Assembly: GCF_900113065.1 (NCBI RefSeq)
Contig: NZ_FOOA01000001.1
Coordinates: forward strand, 1-64,000
Source: Aureimonas phyllosphaerae
GTDB lineage: Bacteria > Pseudomonadota > Alphaproteobacteria > Rhizobiales > Rhizobiaceae
Length of the DNA stretch: 64,000 nucleotides
Direction: 5' to 3'
This document shows positions 21,028 through 30,303 of this stretch, one piece after another. Numbering within the stretch: the stretch's first letter is position 1; each line of letters starts with the position of its first letter. The translations under genes were made by a program, and so were the position numbers. The notes beneath the pieces were generated by a model. The model saw nothing but the letters and a program-made list of their open reading frames with translations, was not told the DNA's origin and ran no database searches.

Positions 21028-21036
21028 TGGAGCGCG

Positions 21037-21861
21037 TCAGCGCGTCTCCTTTTCGTGCAGCTTTTGCAGTTTCTCGAACTGCTTCTCGATCTCCTTGCCG
21101 ACAGGCTCGGGCTTGAGGTCGACACCCTCCGCGAGCTTGTGGGCGATGTGCTCCAGCACCGTGATGCGGGCGTAGCGCTTGTCATTGGCGGGGACGACGA
21201 GCCAGGGCGCGTTGGTGGTCGATGTGCGCTCCAGCATCTCGTTGGCCGCATTCTCGTATTCCGACCAGCGTTCCCGATTGCGAAAGTCCTCGTAGGACAG
21301 TTTCCAGCGCTTCAGCGGATCTTCCATCCGGTCCTTGAACCGCTGAAGCTGTTCATCCGGCGTGATGTAGAGAAAGACCTTGGTGATGCGGGTTCCCGCA
21401 TCCGTCAGCAGCTTCTCGAACCCGTTGATCTCGTCAAAGGCCCGCCCCCATTCGGCCGGCTTGGCGAAGCCCTCGACACGCTCGACGAGAACGCGACCAT
21501 ACCACGAGCGGTCGAAGACGCAGATTTCCCCCTTGCCCGGCAGGCGCTGCCAGAAGCGGGCGAGGTAATGGTGGCGCAAATCCTCTGGCGAGGGTGCCGC
21601 GATCGGCCAGACCTTGAAGCCCCGTGGGTCCATGACGGCTGCCATCCGACGGATCGTCCCGCCCTTGCCCGCGGCATCCCAGCCTTCGAAGACGCAGACG
21701 GCCGCATCGCCAGTATGGAGATACGCCTGGTGAATCTCCATGAATCGGACCTGCACCGCCTTCAGGCGGTCCTCGTACTCGTCCTTCTCGATCGTCTTCG
21801 ACATGTCGAGGCGCCCGAGCGGACGATGCGAGCCAGCTGCGTCGGTCGTGTGATGGGTCAT
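21037..21861 (-). CDS. ppk2: Polyphosphate kinase 2 family protein
   Basis: PPK2 enzymes transfer phosphate between polyphosphate and nucleotides. In this 274-residue, single-domain protein the Walker A loop is GWDAAGKGG (60-68), Walker B DRSWYGR (117-123), and the lid region ERVEGFAKPAEWGRAFDEINGFE follows. A single P-loop domain of this length fits class I or III; whether it uses ADP/GDP or AMP cannot be assigned by eye. ATG 21861 has a GGGGAG site. It is divergent from the Mfd-like helicase, sharing a 138-bp intergenic region. Confidence 0.93.
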   Translation of the reverse strand: MTHHTTDAAGSHRPLGRLDMSKTIEKDEYEDRLKAVQVRFMEIHQAYLHTGDAAVCVFEGWDAAGKGGTIRRMAAVMDPRGFKVWPIAAPSPEDLRHHYLARFWQRLPGKGEICVFDRSWYGRVLVERVEGFAKPAEWGRAFDEINGFEKLLTDAGTRITKVFLYITPDEQLQRFKDRMEDPLKRWKLSYEDFRNRERWSEYENAANEMLERTSTTNAPWLVVPANDKRYARITVLEHIAHKLAEGVDLKPEPVGKEIEKQFEKLQKLHEKETR

Positions 21862-21999
21862 TCGTCGCTCCCCTGCCGCCCGGCCTCGCGGCACCGGGCG
21901 CACGATCGTTGGCGACACATTGAACCAGCTTCCGGCGGCGAGGATCGGAGTCCCCCATCGCGCGTTTCCCACGCGATCCGGCTTTCGCCGCCAAGAGTG

Positions 22000-24900
22000 A
22001 TGCGTAATATGCTCCAGTCCGTCGACCTCGACACCCGCATTTCGGCCGCCGAGACGATCTCGCCGCTGCATCCCGTGGGTGCGACCGCTGTCCGGCTGAT
22101 CGATCGCAAGGGCCGCTCGCCTCAGTCCCCTCTCGTCTTCGTTGCCCAGACCGCGCGTCGCGCCAGCGACATCGCATCGATCCTGCGGGCGCTCGAGCCC
22201 GGCGCCAAGATCGCCTACTTCCCGCCCTGGGACTGCCTGCCCTATGACGGCCTGTCCCCGGCCCGCGCCGTGATGGGACAGCGCATGGGCGTCCTGCGCT
22301 GGCTGACCAACCGCGGGAACCTGCCGGAAATCGTCGTCACCACCGCGGAAGCCTTGTTGAGGCGCGTGCCGCCCCGCTCCATCTGGAAGACGCTGCACCA
22401 AGAGTTTCGGGCCGGCGACGTGTTCGACGTCAAGGCGATGCGTCCGTTCCTCCAAAGCCTTGGCTACCTGTTCGACGACCGCGTCGACGAACCCGGCGAA
22501 GCGGCGATCCGCGGCCGGGTCGTGGACTTCTTCCCCGCTGGCGGAGAGCTTCCCTGCCGCATCGAACACGAGGAAGGCCGGATCGTTTCCATCCGGTCCT
22601 ATGATCCGGTCACCCAGCGGACTATCGACGAGATCGAGTGCCTGATCGTCGATCCCGCCAGCGAGATCATCGGGGACGAGACCGCGCCCGAGCCGGTGAC
22701 CGACGCTCGGCTGGCGAAGGGTCGCCGGAAGCTCGAGACGGTCTTCGACTATCTCGGCGCGACCGAGCTTCTTCTCGAAGAAGGGTCGGATCGTCGCGCG
22801 GAGGCCTTTCTCGAGGCTGCGAAGGCGGCCTTCGAGGAAGCTCATGATGCGGCCGGTTCGAGGTCACGCTCCACGTTACCAACGTCGGAGAAGATTCTTC
22901 TCACGCCGGCCGAATGGCGCGAGCAGGTGTCCGGCAGTCTGGCGGCCGTGATCGACGACCCGGCCGAAGACGATGTCGAAGCGGTCGCGCGCCTTCCGAA
23001 CTTCGCTGCGGAGAGCGCGCCCTGGGCGGCCCTGCGCGCGTTCGTCGGCAAGGGCAAGTCGCCATTGCGCGTCGTGATCGCCGCCGGTTCGCGGCCCCTT
23101 CTCAACGACTGGCATCGACGCGCCCGGCGGAACCTCGGCGGCGAATGGGAGCGTGCGACCGGATGGTCGACCGTCGAAGCCTCTCCGCCGGGCAGCAACT
23201 GGTCGATGCTGCTTCCGCTCAACGAAGGCTTCGTGCTGCGCGACCGCGGCGTGGTCGTCGTCACCCCTCAGGATCTCGGTGGACGCAACGCCGCGAACGC
23301 GCATAGCCAGGGTCACGCCGCGCTGCTTGGCCATCTCGACGATTACGAGATCGGCGACGCCGTGGTGCATATCGACCATGGTGTCGGCATCCTGCGCGGA
23401 CTGGAGACGATCGAGCGCGACGGCCGCACCATGGACGCATTGCGGCTTTCCTATGCCGACGACGCCTCGCTCCTGGTTCCGATGGAGGAAATCGGTGCGC
23501 TCTGGCGCTACGGCGCCGATCCCGGAGACCTGAAGCTCGACCGCCTGAAGGGCGAGGGCTGGATCAACCGGCGCAACGACCTACTGCAGCGCGTGCAGGA
23601 CACCGCGCGGGGAATGGTCGATTTGATGAGCGCCCGCCGCAGGTCCAAGGCGCGTGCCCTAAAACCCGAGCGGCGAGCCTTCGAGCGCTTCTGCGCCGGC
23701 TTCCCGCATGCCCTTTCGCCGGATCAGTCGTCCGCAGTGGACGCGGTTCTGGCGGATCTCGCATCCGGCCGTCCGATGGACCGGCTGGTGTGCGGCGACG
23801 TCGGGTTCGGCAAGACCGAAGTCGGCCTTCGCGCAGCTGCCGTAGCGGTCTCCGCGGGCCGGCAGGTGGCGATCGTGGCGCCGACGACGGTTCTCGCACA
23901 GCAGCATACGCGCTCGGCCGCCCGGCGTTTCCGCGCCCTCGGGATCGAGGTTGCTCATCTCTCCCGCCTGTCCGCCCCCGATGAGGTTCGGCGCGTCAAG
24001 GAGGGCCTGAAGAGCGGCGAGATCCGCATCGTCGTCGGCACCCATGCGCTCTGTGCAGCCGACGTCGCCTTCAGGGATCTCGCGCTCGTCGTGATCGACG
24101 AGGAGCAGCGCTTCGGCGCACGCCACAAGGCGCGCCTGAGGGAACTTGCGCCGGGCGGTCACGTCCTGACCATGACGGCGACGCCCATTCCGCGGACCCT
24201 GCAGGCCAGCTTCGTCGGACTGAACGAGATCAGTGTCATCGCGACACCGCCGATCCTGCGACGGCCCATCCGCACGATCCTGAAAGACTTCGACGACGAT
24301 CTGGTGCGCGACGCCCTGCTGCGGGAAAAGCGGCGGCAGGGACAGAGCTTCGTCGTCTGTCCGCGCGTCGAGGACATCGCGCCGATGGCGGAGCGCCTGA
24401 AGTCGCTCGTGCCGGAACTCGAGGTCGCGGTCGTCCACGGCAAGCTGCCGGTGGAGACGATCGACGAGGTGATGCTGCGCTTCGGCGAAGGCGGCGGCGA
24501 CGTTCTTCTGGCCACCAACATCATCGAAAGCGGCCTCGATGTGCCTGCCGCCAATACCATGATCGTTTGGCGCCCGGACCGCTTCGGTCTTGCCCAGCTG
24601 CATCAGCTGCGCGGCCGGGTGGGCCGCGGATCGCGTCGCGGTGCGGCCTTCCTCCTGACCGACCCGAAATCCGATCTCGGCGAGACAACCCTGTCGCGCC
24701 TGCGTACGCTGGAATCTCTCTCGGGCCTCGGCGCCGGCTTCACGATCTCGACCCGCGACCTTGACCTTCGGGGCGCGGGCGAACTTCTCGGCGAAGAACA
24801 GGCGGGACATCTCCAGCTCGTCGGCCTCAGCCTCTATCGCCACCTCATCGAACGCGCGCTTGCGGTGGCTGAGGGCAAGCCTGTCGACGACGACTGGACA

Positions 24901-25326
24901 CCCGATATCGTGCTCGGCGCGAGCGGATCCGTTCCGGCCGACTACGTGCCGGATCCCGCGGCGCGCATCAATCTCTACAGCCGCATCGACCGGCTGCGCG
25001 AGCGGGCCTCGCTGGAGCTTCTCGTGGAAGAGATCGACGACCGCTTCGGCCCGATCCCGCCGGAAACCAAGATCCTCCTGAAGACCGCCGAACTCCGCCT
25101 CCGGTGCCGCGAGCTGGGCGTCAGCAAGCTGGCGTCTGGCCCGAAAGGGACAGCGGCGACCTTCCGGACCAAGGACGATGCCGCACGCCACACGGCGGTG
25201 AAGCTTTCGGCGGGATGGAAGTGGGGCGACATGAAGCTTGTCTCCCCGAAGGGAGGAGACACCGTTGCCGAGCGTTTCGTTGCGGCCAGGATTCTGCTGG
25301 AGACGATCGACGCCCCCGCTTCATGA
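22000..25326 (+). CDS. Mfd-like helicase (transcription-repair coupling factor paralogue)
   Basis: A 1,108-residue SF2 translocase laid out like Mfd: an UvrB-like N-terminal module (FPPWDCLPYDGLSPARAVMGQRM), an RNA-polymerase-interacting CarD-like domain at about 448-520 (YEIGDAVVHIDHGVGILRGLE), the helicase core with Walker A GDVGFGKT (599-606), DEEQ box (700-703), TATPIPRTL and QLRGRVGRG, then the TRG-type LDLRGAGELLGEEQAGH motif and a TRCF C-terminal domain. It is shorter than the 1,150-1,170 residues usual for alphaproteobacterial Mfd, and the N-terminal half is divergent. Related genomes carry an additional full Mfd elsewhere, so I read this as a paralogue. ATG 22000 has AAGAG before it; ATG 22009 is possible. 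Confidence 0.85.
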   Translation: MRNMLQSVDLDTRISAAETISPLHPVGATAVRLIDRKGRSPQSPLVFVAQTARRASDIASILRALEPGAKIAYFPPWDCLPYDGLSPARAVMGQRMGVLRWLTNRGNLPEIVVTTAEALLRRVPPRSIWKTLHQEFRAGDVFDVKAMRPFLQSLGYLFDDRVDEPGEAAIRGRVVDFFPAGGELPCRIEHEEGRIVSIRSYDPVTQRTIDEIECLIVDPASEIIGDETAPEPVTDARLAKGRRKLETVFDYLGATELLLEEGSDRRAEAFLEAAKAAFEEAHDAAGSRSRSTLPTSEKILLTPAEWREQVSGSLAAVIDDPAEDDVEAVARLPNFAAESAPWAALRAFVGKGKSPLRVVIAAGSRPLLNDWHRRARRNLGGEWERATGWSTVEASPPGSNWSMLLPLNEGFVLRDRGVVVVTPQDLGGRNAANAHSQGHAALLGHLDDYEIGDAVVHIDHGVGILRGLETIERDGRTMDALRLSYADDASLLVPMEEIGALWRYGADPGDLKLDRLKGEGWINRRNDLLQRVQDTARGMVDLMSARRRSKARALKPERRAFERFCAGFPHALSPDQSSAVDAVLADLASGRPMDRLVCGDVGFGKTEVGLRAAAVAVSAGRQVAIVAPTTVLAQQHTRSAARRFRALGIEVAHLSRLSAPDEVRRVKEGLKSGEIRIVVGTHALCAADVAFRDLALVVIDEEQRFGARHKARLRELAPGGHVLTMTATPIPRTLQASFVGLNEISVIATPPILRRPIRTILKDFDDDLVRDALLREKRRQGQSFVVCPRVEDIAPMAERLKSLVPELEVAVVHGKLPVETIDEVMLRFGEGGGDVLLATNIIESGLDVPAANTMIVWRPDRFGLAQLHQLRGRVGRGSRRGAAFLLTDPKSDLGETTLSRLRTLESLSGLGAGFTISTRDLDLRGAGELLGEEQAGHLQLVGLSLYRHLIERALAVAEGKPVDDDWTPDIVLGASGSVPADYVPDPAARINLYSRIDRLRERASLELLVEEIDDRFGPIPPETKILLKTAELRLRCRELGVSKLASGPKGTAATFRTKDDAARHTAVKLSAGWKWGDMKLVSPKGGDTVAERFVAARILLETIDAPAS

Positions 25327-25338
25327 AGGCAAAAAAAG

Positions 25339-25358
25339 GGGCGGCACAGAGGCCGCCC
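25339..25358 (-). terminator. Hairpin downstream of the Mfd-like gene
   Basis: A 7-bp stem GGGCGGC/GCCGCCC (25339-25345 with 25352-25358) with a run of seven A on its left. The uridine tract is therefore on the minus strand although the gene before it is on the plus strand; plus-strand tail is only AGTTT. Orientation and use are uncertain. Confidence 0.45.
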
Positions 25359-25422
25359 AGTTTGGCTGGAGTATCAGGTCCATGAAAAACCCGATGCCCT
25401 TTAATTGGTTACGGGGGTCGAT

Positions 25423-25490
25423 GGTTGCGACGAAGCTTACGGAAATTTAAGCCTCTCGCTGCCGTTCGGATTTCACCTCGCGTCGCAACC
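25423..25490. repeat. 10-bp inverted repeat in the SOUL gene leader
   Basis: GGTTGCGACG (25423-25432) and its exact complement CGTCGCAACC (25481-25490) are 48 bases apart; each is followed directly by AAGCTT. They lie 90-160 bases before the SOUL-domain gene and could form a long hairpin or bind a regulator. Confidence 0.5.
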
Positions 25491-25580
25491 AAGCTTCTCC
25501 CGCCACGTTACAACGGCGCCGCACGCTCGCATCCTGCGTGACCGCCGCGGCACCTTGTTTGTGGAAGTAAGGAGAACGAG

Positions 25581-26618
25581 ATGTTCCGCGATAAGCCTTC
25601 GGCCTACGATCGGATCAGCGACGCGATCGGCGACATCGGCGAGCGGCTTTCGGACGTCGAGGCGCGGATCGTCGAGAGGCTTCACCCCCGCCCGTCCAAG
25701 GCCGAGAAGCTGCGCCGCGCCGTCGAGCGCGAGGTCAACCGTCTCTACGCTTCCGCCGAGCCGTCCTATGCCCGCTACCTCCCGAGCTTCCTGACGGGTT
25801 GGTCCCTTCCCTCCACCGAAGACGCACGCTCCGGGATCCACAGCGCCCGCCGTTCGCTATCCGACGGCGCCCATGATCTTGCCGATCATGCTTCGGGTCT
25901 CAGCCGCTACCTGCCGTCCAGATCCTCGCTGTTGCCGTCCTGGGGTCACCAGGCGAGCTTCCGTACGGGCCGCGGATACCAGCGCAGCAAGGACTATCTG
26001 CGCGAGAATCCGAACGTTTCGACCGCGCTGATCGCGGGCGGCGCGATCCTTGCCGTGGCCGGCGCGATCTACGTGACGAAGAAGATCGCGGACCACGCCG
26101 AGGAGCCCGACTTCGATACCGTTCGCAAGGACGGCGACATCGAGATCCGCGATTACGACGCACTGGTGGTCGCTGAGACGATTAAGACCGGTTACCATGA
26201 GAAGGCCCGTCGTCGCGGCTTCGAGAGCCTCTACGACTACATCGCCTCGAACAACCGTTCGGGCAAGAAGATCGCGATGACCGTGCCGGTGCTCCAGCAG
26301 CTCTCCGAGGGCGAGGGCCGCACCAAGGGCTGGGCCATCCGTTTCATCATGCCGAAGAAGTACACCAAGTCGAGCCTTCCGACGCCGAACAACAACGACG
26401 TGGCGATCCATGAGGTGCCGGCCAAGCGTGTCGTCGCGATCCGCTTCAGCGGCAACTTCACCGCCACCACGGCGTCGAAGAAGCTGATGACCCTCTACAA
26501 CTACATCTCCGATGAGAACCTGAAGCAGAAGGGCGACCCGATCTACGCCTTCTACGACGCGCCCTGGACGCCGGGCTTTCTGAAGCGCAACGAGATCATG
26601 ATCGAAGTCGAGCGCTGA
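25581..26618 (+). CDS. SOUL heme-binding family protein with N-terminal membrane anchor
   Basis: The 345-residue protein has a polar, helical N-terminal region of about 145 residues (SAYDRISDAIGDIGERLSDVE; paired YLPS motifs), one hydrophobic span at about 147-165, and a C-terminal SOUL/HBP domain from about 176, recognisable by IEIRDYDALVVAET, SGKKIAMTVPVLQQ and the terminal WTPGFLKRNEIMIEVE. SOUL proteins bind tetrapyrroles; the bacterial role is unclear. AAGGAGAACGAG is a strong ribosome-binding site for ATG 25581. The N-terminal region is unusual for the family, whose bacterial members are mostly a signal peptide plus the domain. Confidence 0.88.
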   Translation: MFRDKPSAYDRISDAIGDIGERLSDVEARIVERLHPRPSKAEKLRRAVEREVNRLYASAEPSYARYLPSFLTGWSLPSTEDARSGIHSARRSLSDGAHDLADHASGLSRYLPSRSSLLPSWGHQASFRTGRGYQRSKDYLRENPNVSTALIAGGAILAVAGAIYVTKKIADHAEEPDFDTVRKDGDIEIRDYDALVVAETIKTGYHEKARRRGFESLYDYIASNNRSGKKIAMTVPVLQQLSEGEGRTKGWAIRFIMPKKYTKSSLPTPNNNDVAIHEVPAKRVVAIRFSGNFTATTASKKLMTLYNYISDENLKQKGDPIYAFYDAPWTPGFLKRNEIMIEVER

Positions 26619-26643
26619 GCTTCCTCAGCTCTGCCTGAGACAT

Positions 26644-26667
26644 GGGCGTCCGCTTCGGCGGGCGCCC
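26644..26667. terminator. Terminator between SOUL and cupin genes
   Basis: A 10-bp stem with one G-T pair (26644-26653 with 26658-26667) and TTCG loop between convergent genes, followed by TATTCGTTT on the plus strand. Likely terminator for the SOUL gene. Confidence 0.7.
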
Positions 26668-26683
26668 TATTCGTTTGGGCGTA

Positions 26684-27028
26684 TCAGAGGCGGATCACGT
26701 AGGTCTTGCGGGTCGTCTCCAGCACGCGCCACGTTCCCTTGAAGCCCGGCCGGATCACCACCGCGTCGCCGGGTCGAAGGTCGCGCGCGTCCCCGCCCTC
26801 TTCGGTCAGGACCGAATGGCCCTCCAGGATCTGGCAGAACTCCCACTCGTCGTAGGACACACGCCACTCGCCCGGCGTCGACTCCCAGATTCCCGCATAG
26901 AGTCCGCCCTCCTGTTCCTCGAGATTCCAGGTCCGATGGACGGGGTCCCCCGCGACGATCTTTTCCGATGAGGGTCGCGAGATCTCGGGTTCATGGCCGT
27001 CGATTGCAACGCGGATGGCATGGCTCAC
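26684..27028 (-). CDS. Cupin-domain protein (DUF861 / ureidoglycine-aminohydrolase-like)
   Basis: A single small cupin of 114 residues. The GTG at 27028 is placed after AGGAG with good spacing. The motifs RTWNLEEQEGGLYAGIWESTPGEWRV and YDEWEFCQILEGHSVLTEEGG are typical of the DUF861 cupin family, with EFC in place of a full HxHxE metal set and a C-terminal PGFKGTWRVLETTRKTYVI strand. Family members are usually of unknown function. Expression is convergent with the SOUL gene. Confidence 0.88.
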   Translation of the reverse strand: MSHAIRVAIDGHEPEISRPSSEKIVAGDPVHRTWNLEEQEGGLYAGIWESTPGEWRVSYDEWEFCQILEGHSVLTEEGGDARDLRPGDAVVIRPGFKGTWRVLETTRKTYVIRL

Positions 27029-27084
27029 CGGCAACTCCTGTGGCTGATAGCAGCTGGTCTACGCTTCGCAGCCACGTCGCGTCT

Positions 27085-27175
27085 ATGCGGTATTCCGTTA
27101 CCAAATTTACGGTATCTTATAACCACAAATCTATGACGTTGTTTTTGTTAGATATTTTGATTTTCAGACCGGCCG
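27085..27175 (+). promoter_or_regulatory. AT-rich promoter region of rplM-rpsI
   Basis: This stretch is strikingly AT-rich compared with its surroundings and contains several -10-like hexamers (TATCTT, TATAAC, TATTTT) and T runs such as GTTTTTGTTAGATATTTTG. It precedes a 140-base untranslated leader of rplM. A strong ribosomal-protein promoter is the likely role; the exact start site cannot be set. Confidence 0.55.
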
Positions 27176-27313
27176 TTCGGCGACTCTCAGCGCTTGCATC
27201 GGTTTCAACCCGTGTGTATGGAGACCGTCAAGGAGCGCGGCCCGGTCTGCGCTTTTTCCGCCGCGGGCAGGTTTCGTTCCGCCCCGCGCCATGAACGACC
27301 CAAGGATACCCCC

Positions 27314-27778
27314 ATGAAGACCTTCTCGCAGAAGTCCGAGACGGTGGAGAAGAAGTGGATCGTCATCGACGCCGAAGGGCTCGTTGTCGGTCGCCTCGCC
27401 TCCCTCGTTGCGCTTCGCCTCCGCGGCAAGCACAAGCCCTCCTTCACCCCGCATGTCGATGATGGCGACAACGTCATCATCGTGAACGCCGACAAGGTCG
27501 TGTTCACGGGCAAGAAGTACCAGGACAAGACCTACTACTGGCACACCGGCTATGCCGGCGGCATCAAGGAGCGCAAGGCGCGCGAGATCCTCGAGGGTCG
27601 CTTCCCCGAGCGCGTGCTCGAGAAGGCCGTCGAGCGCATGCTGCCGCGCGGTCCGCTCGGCCGTCGCCAGCTCAAGAACCTGCGCGTCTATGCCGGTGCC
27701 GAGCACCCGCACACCGCCCAGTCGCCCGAGGCGTTCGACGTCAAGGCGCTGAACTCCAAGAACGCGAGGGCTGCATAA
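27314..27778 (+). CDS. rplM: 50S ribosomal protein L13
   Basis: The 154-residue L13 has the family blocks [35 protein letters not shown] and [24 protein letters not shown] 27314 gives the expected MKTFSQK start; the upstream in-frame ATG would add 40 residues without homology. Its stop overlaps the rpsI start by one base (TAATG). Confidence 0.97.
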   Translation: MKTFSQKSETVEKKWIVIDAEGLVVGRLASLVALRLRGKHKPSFTPHVDDGDNVIIVNADKVVFTGKKYQDKTYYWHTGYAGGIKERKAREILEGRFPERVLEKAVERMLPRGPLGRRQLKNLRVYAGAEHPHTAQSPEAFDVKALNSKNARAA

Positions 27779-28254
27779 TGGCCGACCTGAATTCGCTGCA
27801 GGATCTGGGCTCCGCGAACGTCGCCGAGACCTCGTCCGCCCCGGTGCGCGTCCAGAAGCTCGACGCTCACGGCCGCGCCTACGCGACCGGTAAGCGCAAG
27901 GACGCGGTCGCCCGCGTCTGGGTCAAGCCGGGCTCCGGCAAGATCACGGTCAACGACAAGAACTACGTCGACTACTTCGCCCGTCCGGTTCTCCAGATGG
28001 TGCTGCAGCAGCCGATCGTCGCCGCTTCGCGCGACGGCCAGTTCGATATCGTCGTGACGGTCGCCGGTGGCGGTCTGTCCGGTCAGGCCGGTGCGGTTCG
28101 CCACGGCATCTCGCGCGCCCTCACCTACTATGAGCCGGGCCTGCGCTCGGTCCTCAAGAAGGGCGGCTTCCTGACCCGCGACTCGCGCACCGTCGAGCGC
28201 AAGAAGTACGGCCGCGCCAAGGCCCGTCGTTCGTTCCAGTTCTCGAAGCGCTAA
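27778..28254 (+). CDS. rpsI: 30S ribosomal protein S9
   Basis: S9 of 158 residues. The N-terminal 30 residues are an alphaproteobacterial extension; the core begins [21 protein letters not shown] and ends with the tRNA-contacting tail [11 protein letters not shown]. It is translationally coupled with rplM and followed by a strong terminator. Confidence 0.97.
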   Translation: MADLNSLQDLGSANVAETSSAPVRVQKLDAHGRAYATGKRKDAVARVWVKPGSGKITVNDKNYVDYFARPVLQMVLQQPIVAASRDGQFDIVVTVAGGGLSGQAGAVRHGISRALTYYEPGLRSVLKKGGFLTRDSRTVERKKYGRAKARRSFQFSKR

Positions 28255-28281
28255 TCGCTTCCACTGCTGGATCGCCGATCG

Positions 28282-28310
28282 AAGGGCCCTGGGAAACCGG
28301 GGCCCTTTTT
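28282..28310 (+). terminator. Terminator of rplM-rpsI
   Basis: Stem AAGGGCCC/GGGCCCTT (28282-28289 with 28300-28307), extended inward by G-C pairs around a GAAA loop and followed by TTTTT. Confidence 0.88.
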
Positions 28311-28369
28311 CGTTCTTCAAGCCGTCGCGCTTCTCCCCTATCTGTGGCGCCGACGACGGAGACTGTTTC

Positions 28370-29332
28370 ATGGCCGGACAAACGATCGACCACGCCTTCA
28401 CCGCGACGCAAGCCATCGGCGCGGCGAGCGATCCGACCTATGCCGGTGCCTTGTCCTTCATGCGCCGGCGGCTCACGAAGGATGTCGCGGGCTCGGACGT
28501 AACGGTATGGGGCATCCCGTTCGACGCCTCGGTCTCCAACCGTCCCGGCACGCGCTTTGGCCCGCAGGCGCTTCGACGCGCCTCCGCGATCTTCGACAAC
28601 GATCCGCAATATCCGTTTCACGCCGACCTCTTCGAGGCGCTCGGTGTCGTCGACTACGGCGATTGCCTATTGGATTACCGACTGCCCGAGCGCGCCCATC
28701 TCGCCATGCGGACGGAGGCTGAGGCGCTTCTGGCAAAGACCGGCTTCCTCCTGACGCTGGGCGGCGACCATTCGATCACGTTCCCCCTGCTGCAGGCGCA
28801 TGCCGCCAAGCATGGACCGCTCAGCCTCGTCCACTTCGACGCGCACCAGGACACGTGGCCGCTCGCGACCGACACGCACGGTCGCCCCCGCGTCGACCAC
28901 GGTTCCTTCGTCTCGGCCGCCCTACGCGAGAGCCTGATCGACCCCGAAAGCTCGATCCAGATCGGCATCCGCACCCACGCGCCGGAAACCGGGGGCATCG
29001 AGATCCTGCACGGCTACGAGGTCGAGGACCTTTCCTCGTCCGCCATCGCCGAGCGTATCGCCGCGCGTGTCGGCGGCCGCCGCTGCTACCTCACCTTCGA
29101 CATCGACTGCCTCGACGTCGCCTTTGCGCCGGGCACCGGCACGCCGGTCGCGGGTGGCCCGAGCAGCGCCAAGATGCTGGCCGTCCTGCGTCAGCTCGGA
29201 AAGCTCGACATCGTCGGCGCCGATCTCGTTGAGGTCTCGCCGCCCTACGACCACGCCGACATGACAGCCGTGGCCGGCGCGACGATCGCGATGTACGTCC
29301 TCGGCCTTCTCGCCGAAAAGAAGACGCGCTGA
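28370..29332 (+). CDS. speB: Agmatinase (ureohydrolase family)
   Basis: Hydrolyses agmatine to putrescine and urea with two Mn ions. The six metal ligands are present: GGDHS, DAHQD and DIDCLD in a 320-residue protein, with the family end [11 protein letters not shown]. The usual DIDxxDPxxAPG block reads [12 protein letters not shown] here, a conservative change. A short gap (41 bp) leads to argC, but the pair is not known as an operon. An arginase or guanidinobutyrase activity cannot be ruled out by eye. Confidence 0.9.
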   Translation: MAGQTIDHAFTATQAIGAASDPTYAGALSFMRRRLTKDVAGSDVTVWGIPFDASVSNRPGTRFGPQALRRASAIFDNDPQYPFHADLFEALGVVDYGDCLLDYRLPERAHLAMRTEAEALLAKTGFLLTLGGDHSITFPLLQAHAAKHGPLSLVHFDAHQDTWPLATDTHGRPRVDHGSFVSAALRESLIDPESSIQIGIRTHAPETGGIEILHGYEVEDLSSSAIAERIAARVGGRRCYLTFDIDCLDVAFAPGTGTPVAGGPSSAKMLAVLRQLGKLDIVGADLVEVSPPYDHADMTAVAGATIAMYVLGLLAEKKTR

Positions 29333-29373
29333 TCCCGGCGCCCGCAGTTTCACCTCTCAGGACGGAGCGCAGC

Positions 29374-30297
29374 ATGAAGCCCCGCATTTTCATCGACGGC
29401 GAGCACGGCACGACGGGCCTTCAGATCCGCTCGCGCATGGAGGGGCGCAACGACGTCGAACTCCTGTCGATTCCGGAAGCGGAGCGGCGCAACGAGGCGA
29501 TGCGCGAAGATCTCCTGAACTCGGCCGATATCGCGATCCTCTGCCTTCCCGACGACGCGGCGCGGCAGGCCGTCGCGCTCCTTAGCGGCAACAATCGGGC
29601 CCGCGTCATCGACACGTCGACCGCGCACCGCACGGCCGAGGGTTGGGCCTATGGCTTCGCCGAGCTTTCGCGCGGCCAGCCGGAGGCGATCCGCACGGCG
29701 CGTCTGGTCGCCAATCCCGGCTGCTATCCGACCGGCGCGATCGCGCTCGTGCGTCCCTTGCGCGATGCGGGCCTCCTGCCCGACGGCGAGACCATCACCG
29801 TGAACGCGGTGTCGGGCTACACGGGCGGCGGCAAGCAGATGATCGCGCAGATGGAGGATCCCTCGCGCGAGGATGCGATCACCGCGCCGCACTTCCTCTA
29901 CGGGCTCGACCTCAACCACAAGCATCTGCCGGAAATGCGGGTCTACGGACGGCTTCCGCGCGATCCGCTGTTCTCACCCTCCGTCGGCAAGTTTCCGCAG
30001 GGGATGATCGTTCAGGTGCCGCTGCTGCTCAACGGCACGGTCACGGCCGAGCGGCTGCACGAGGCTTTGGCGGCGCACTATGCCGGCAGCGAGGTCGTGA
30101 CCGTATCCTCGCTGGCGGAAAGCGCTGCGTTGAAGCGCATCGACGCGACGGAACTCGCGGGCACCGATCGCATGGTGCTTCATGTGTTCGGCTCGAAGGA
30201 CGGCGAGCGCGCCAACCTCGTCGCGGTTCTAGACAACCTTGGCAAGGGCGCTTCGGGCGCCGCGGTCCAGAACATGGACCTGATGCTGTCGGCCTGA
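29374..30297 (+). CDS. argC: N-acetyl-gamma-glutamyl-phosphate reductase (short type)
   Basis: Third step of arginine synthesis, reducing the acyl phosphate to the semialdehyde with NADPH. The protein has 307 residues, as in the short ArgC subfamily. The dinucleotide loop is [10 protein letters not shown] (7-16), the nucleophilic Cys lies in NPGCYPTGA (about 114-122), and [12 protein letters not shown] and [10 protein letters not shown] belong to the substrate domain. It ends six bases before the convergent ctaA stop. Confidence 0.94.
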   Translation: MKPRIFIDGEHGTTGLQIRSRMEGRNDVELLSIPEAERRNEAMREDLLNSADIAILCLPDDAARQAVALLSGNNRARVIDTSTAHRTAEGWAYGFAELSRGQPEAIRTARLVANPGCYPTGAIALVRPLRDAGLLPDGETITVNAVSGYTGGGKQMIAQMEDPSREDAITAPHFLYGLDLNHKHLPEMRVYGRLPRDPLFSPSVGKFPQGMIVQVPLLLNGTVTAERLHEALAAHYAGSEVVTVSSLAESAALKRIDATELAGTDRMVLHVFGSKDGERANLVAVLDNLGKGASGAAVQNMDLMLSA

Positions 30298-30303
30298 CGA
30301 CGA

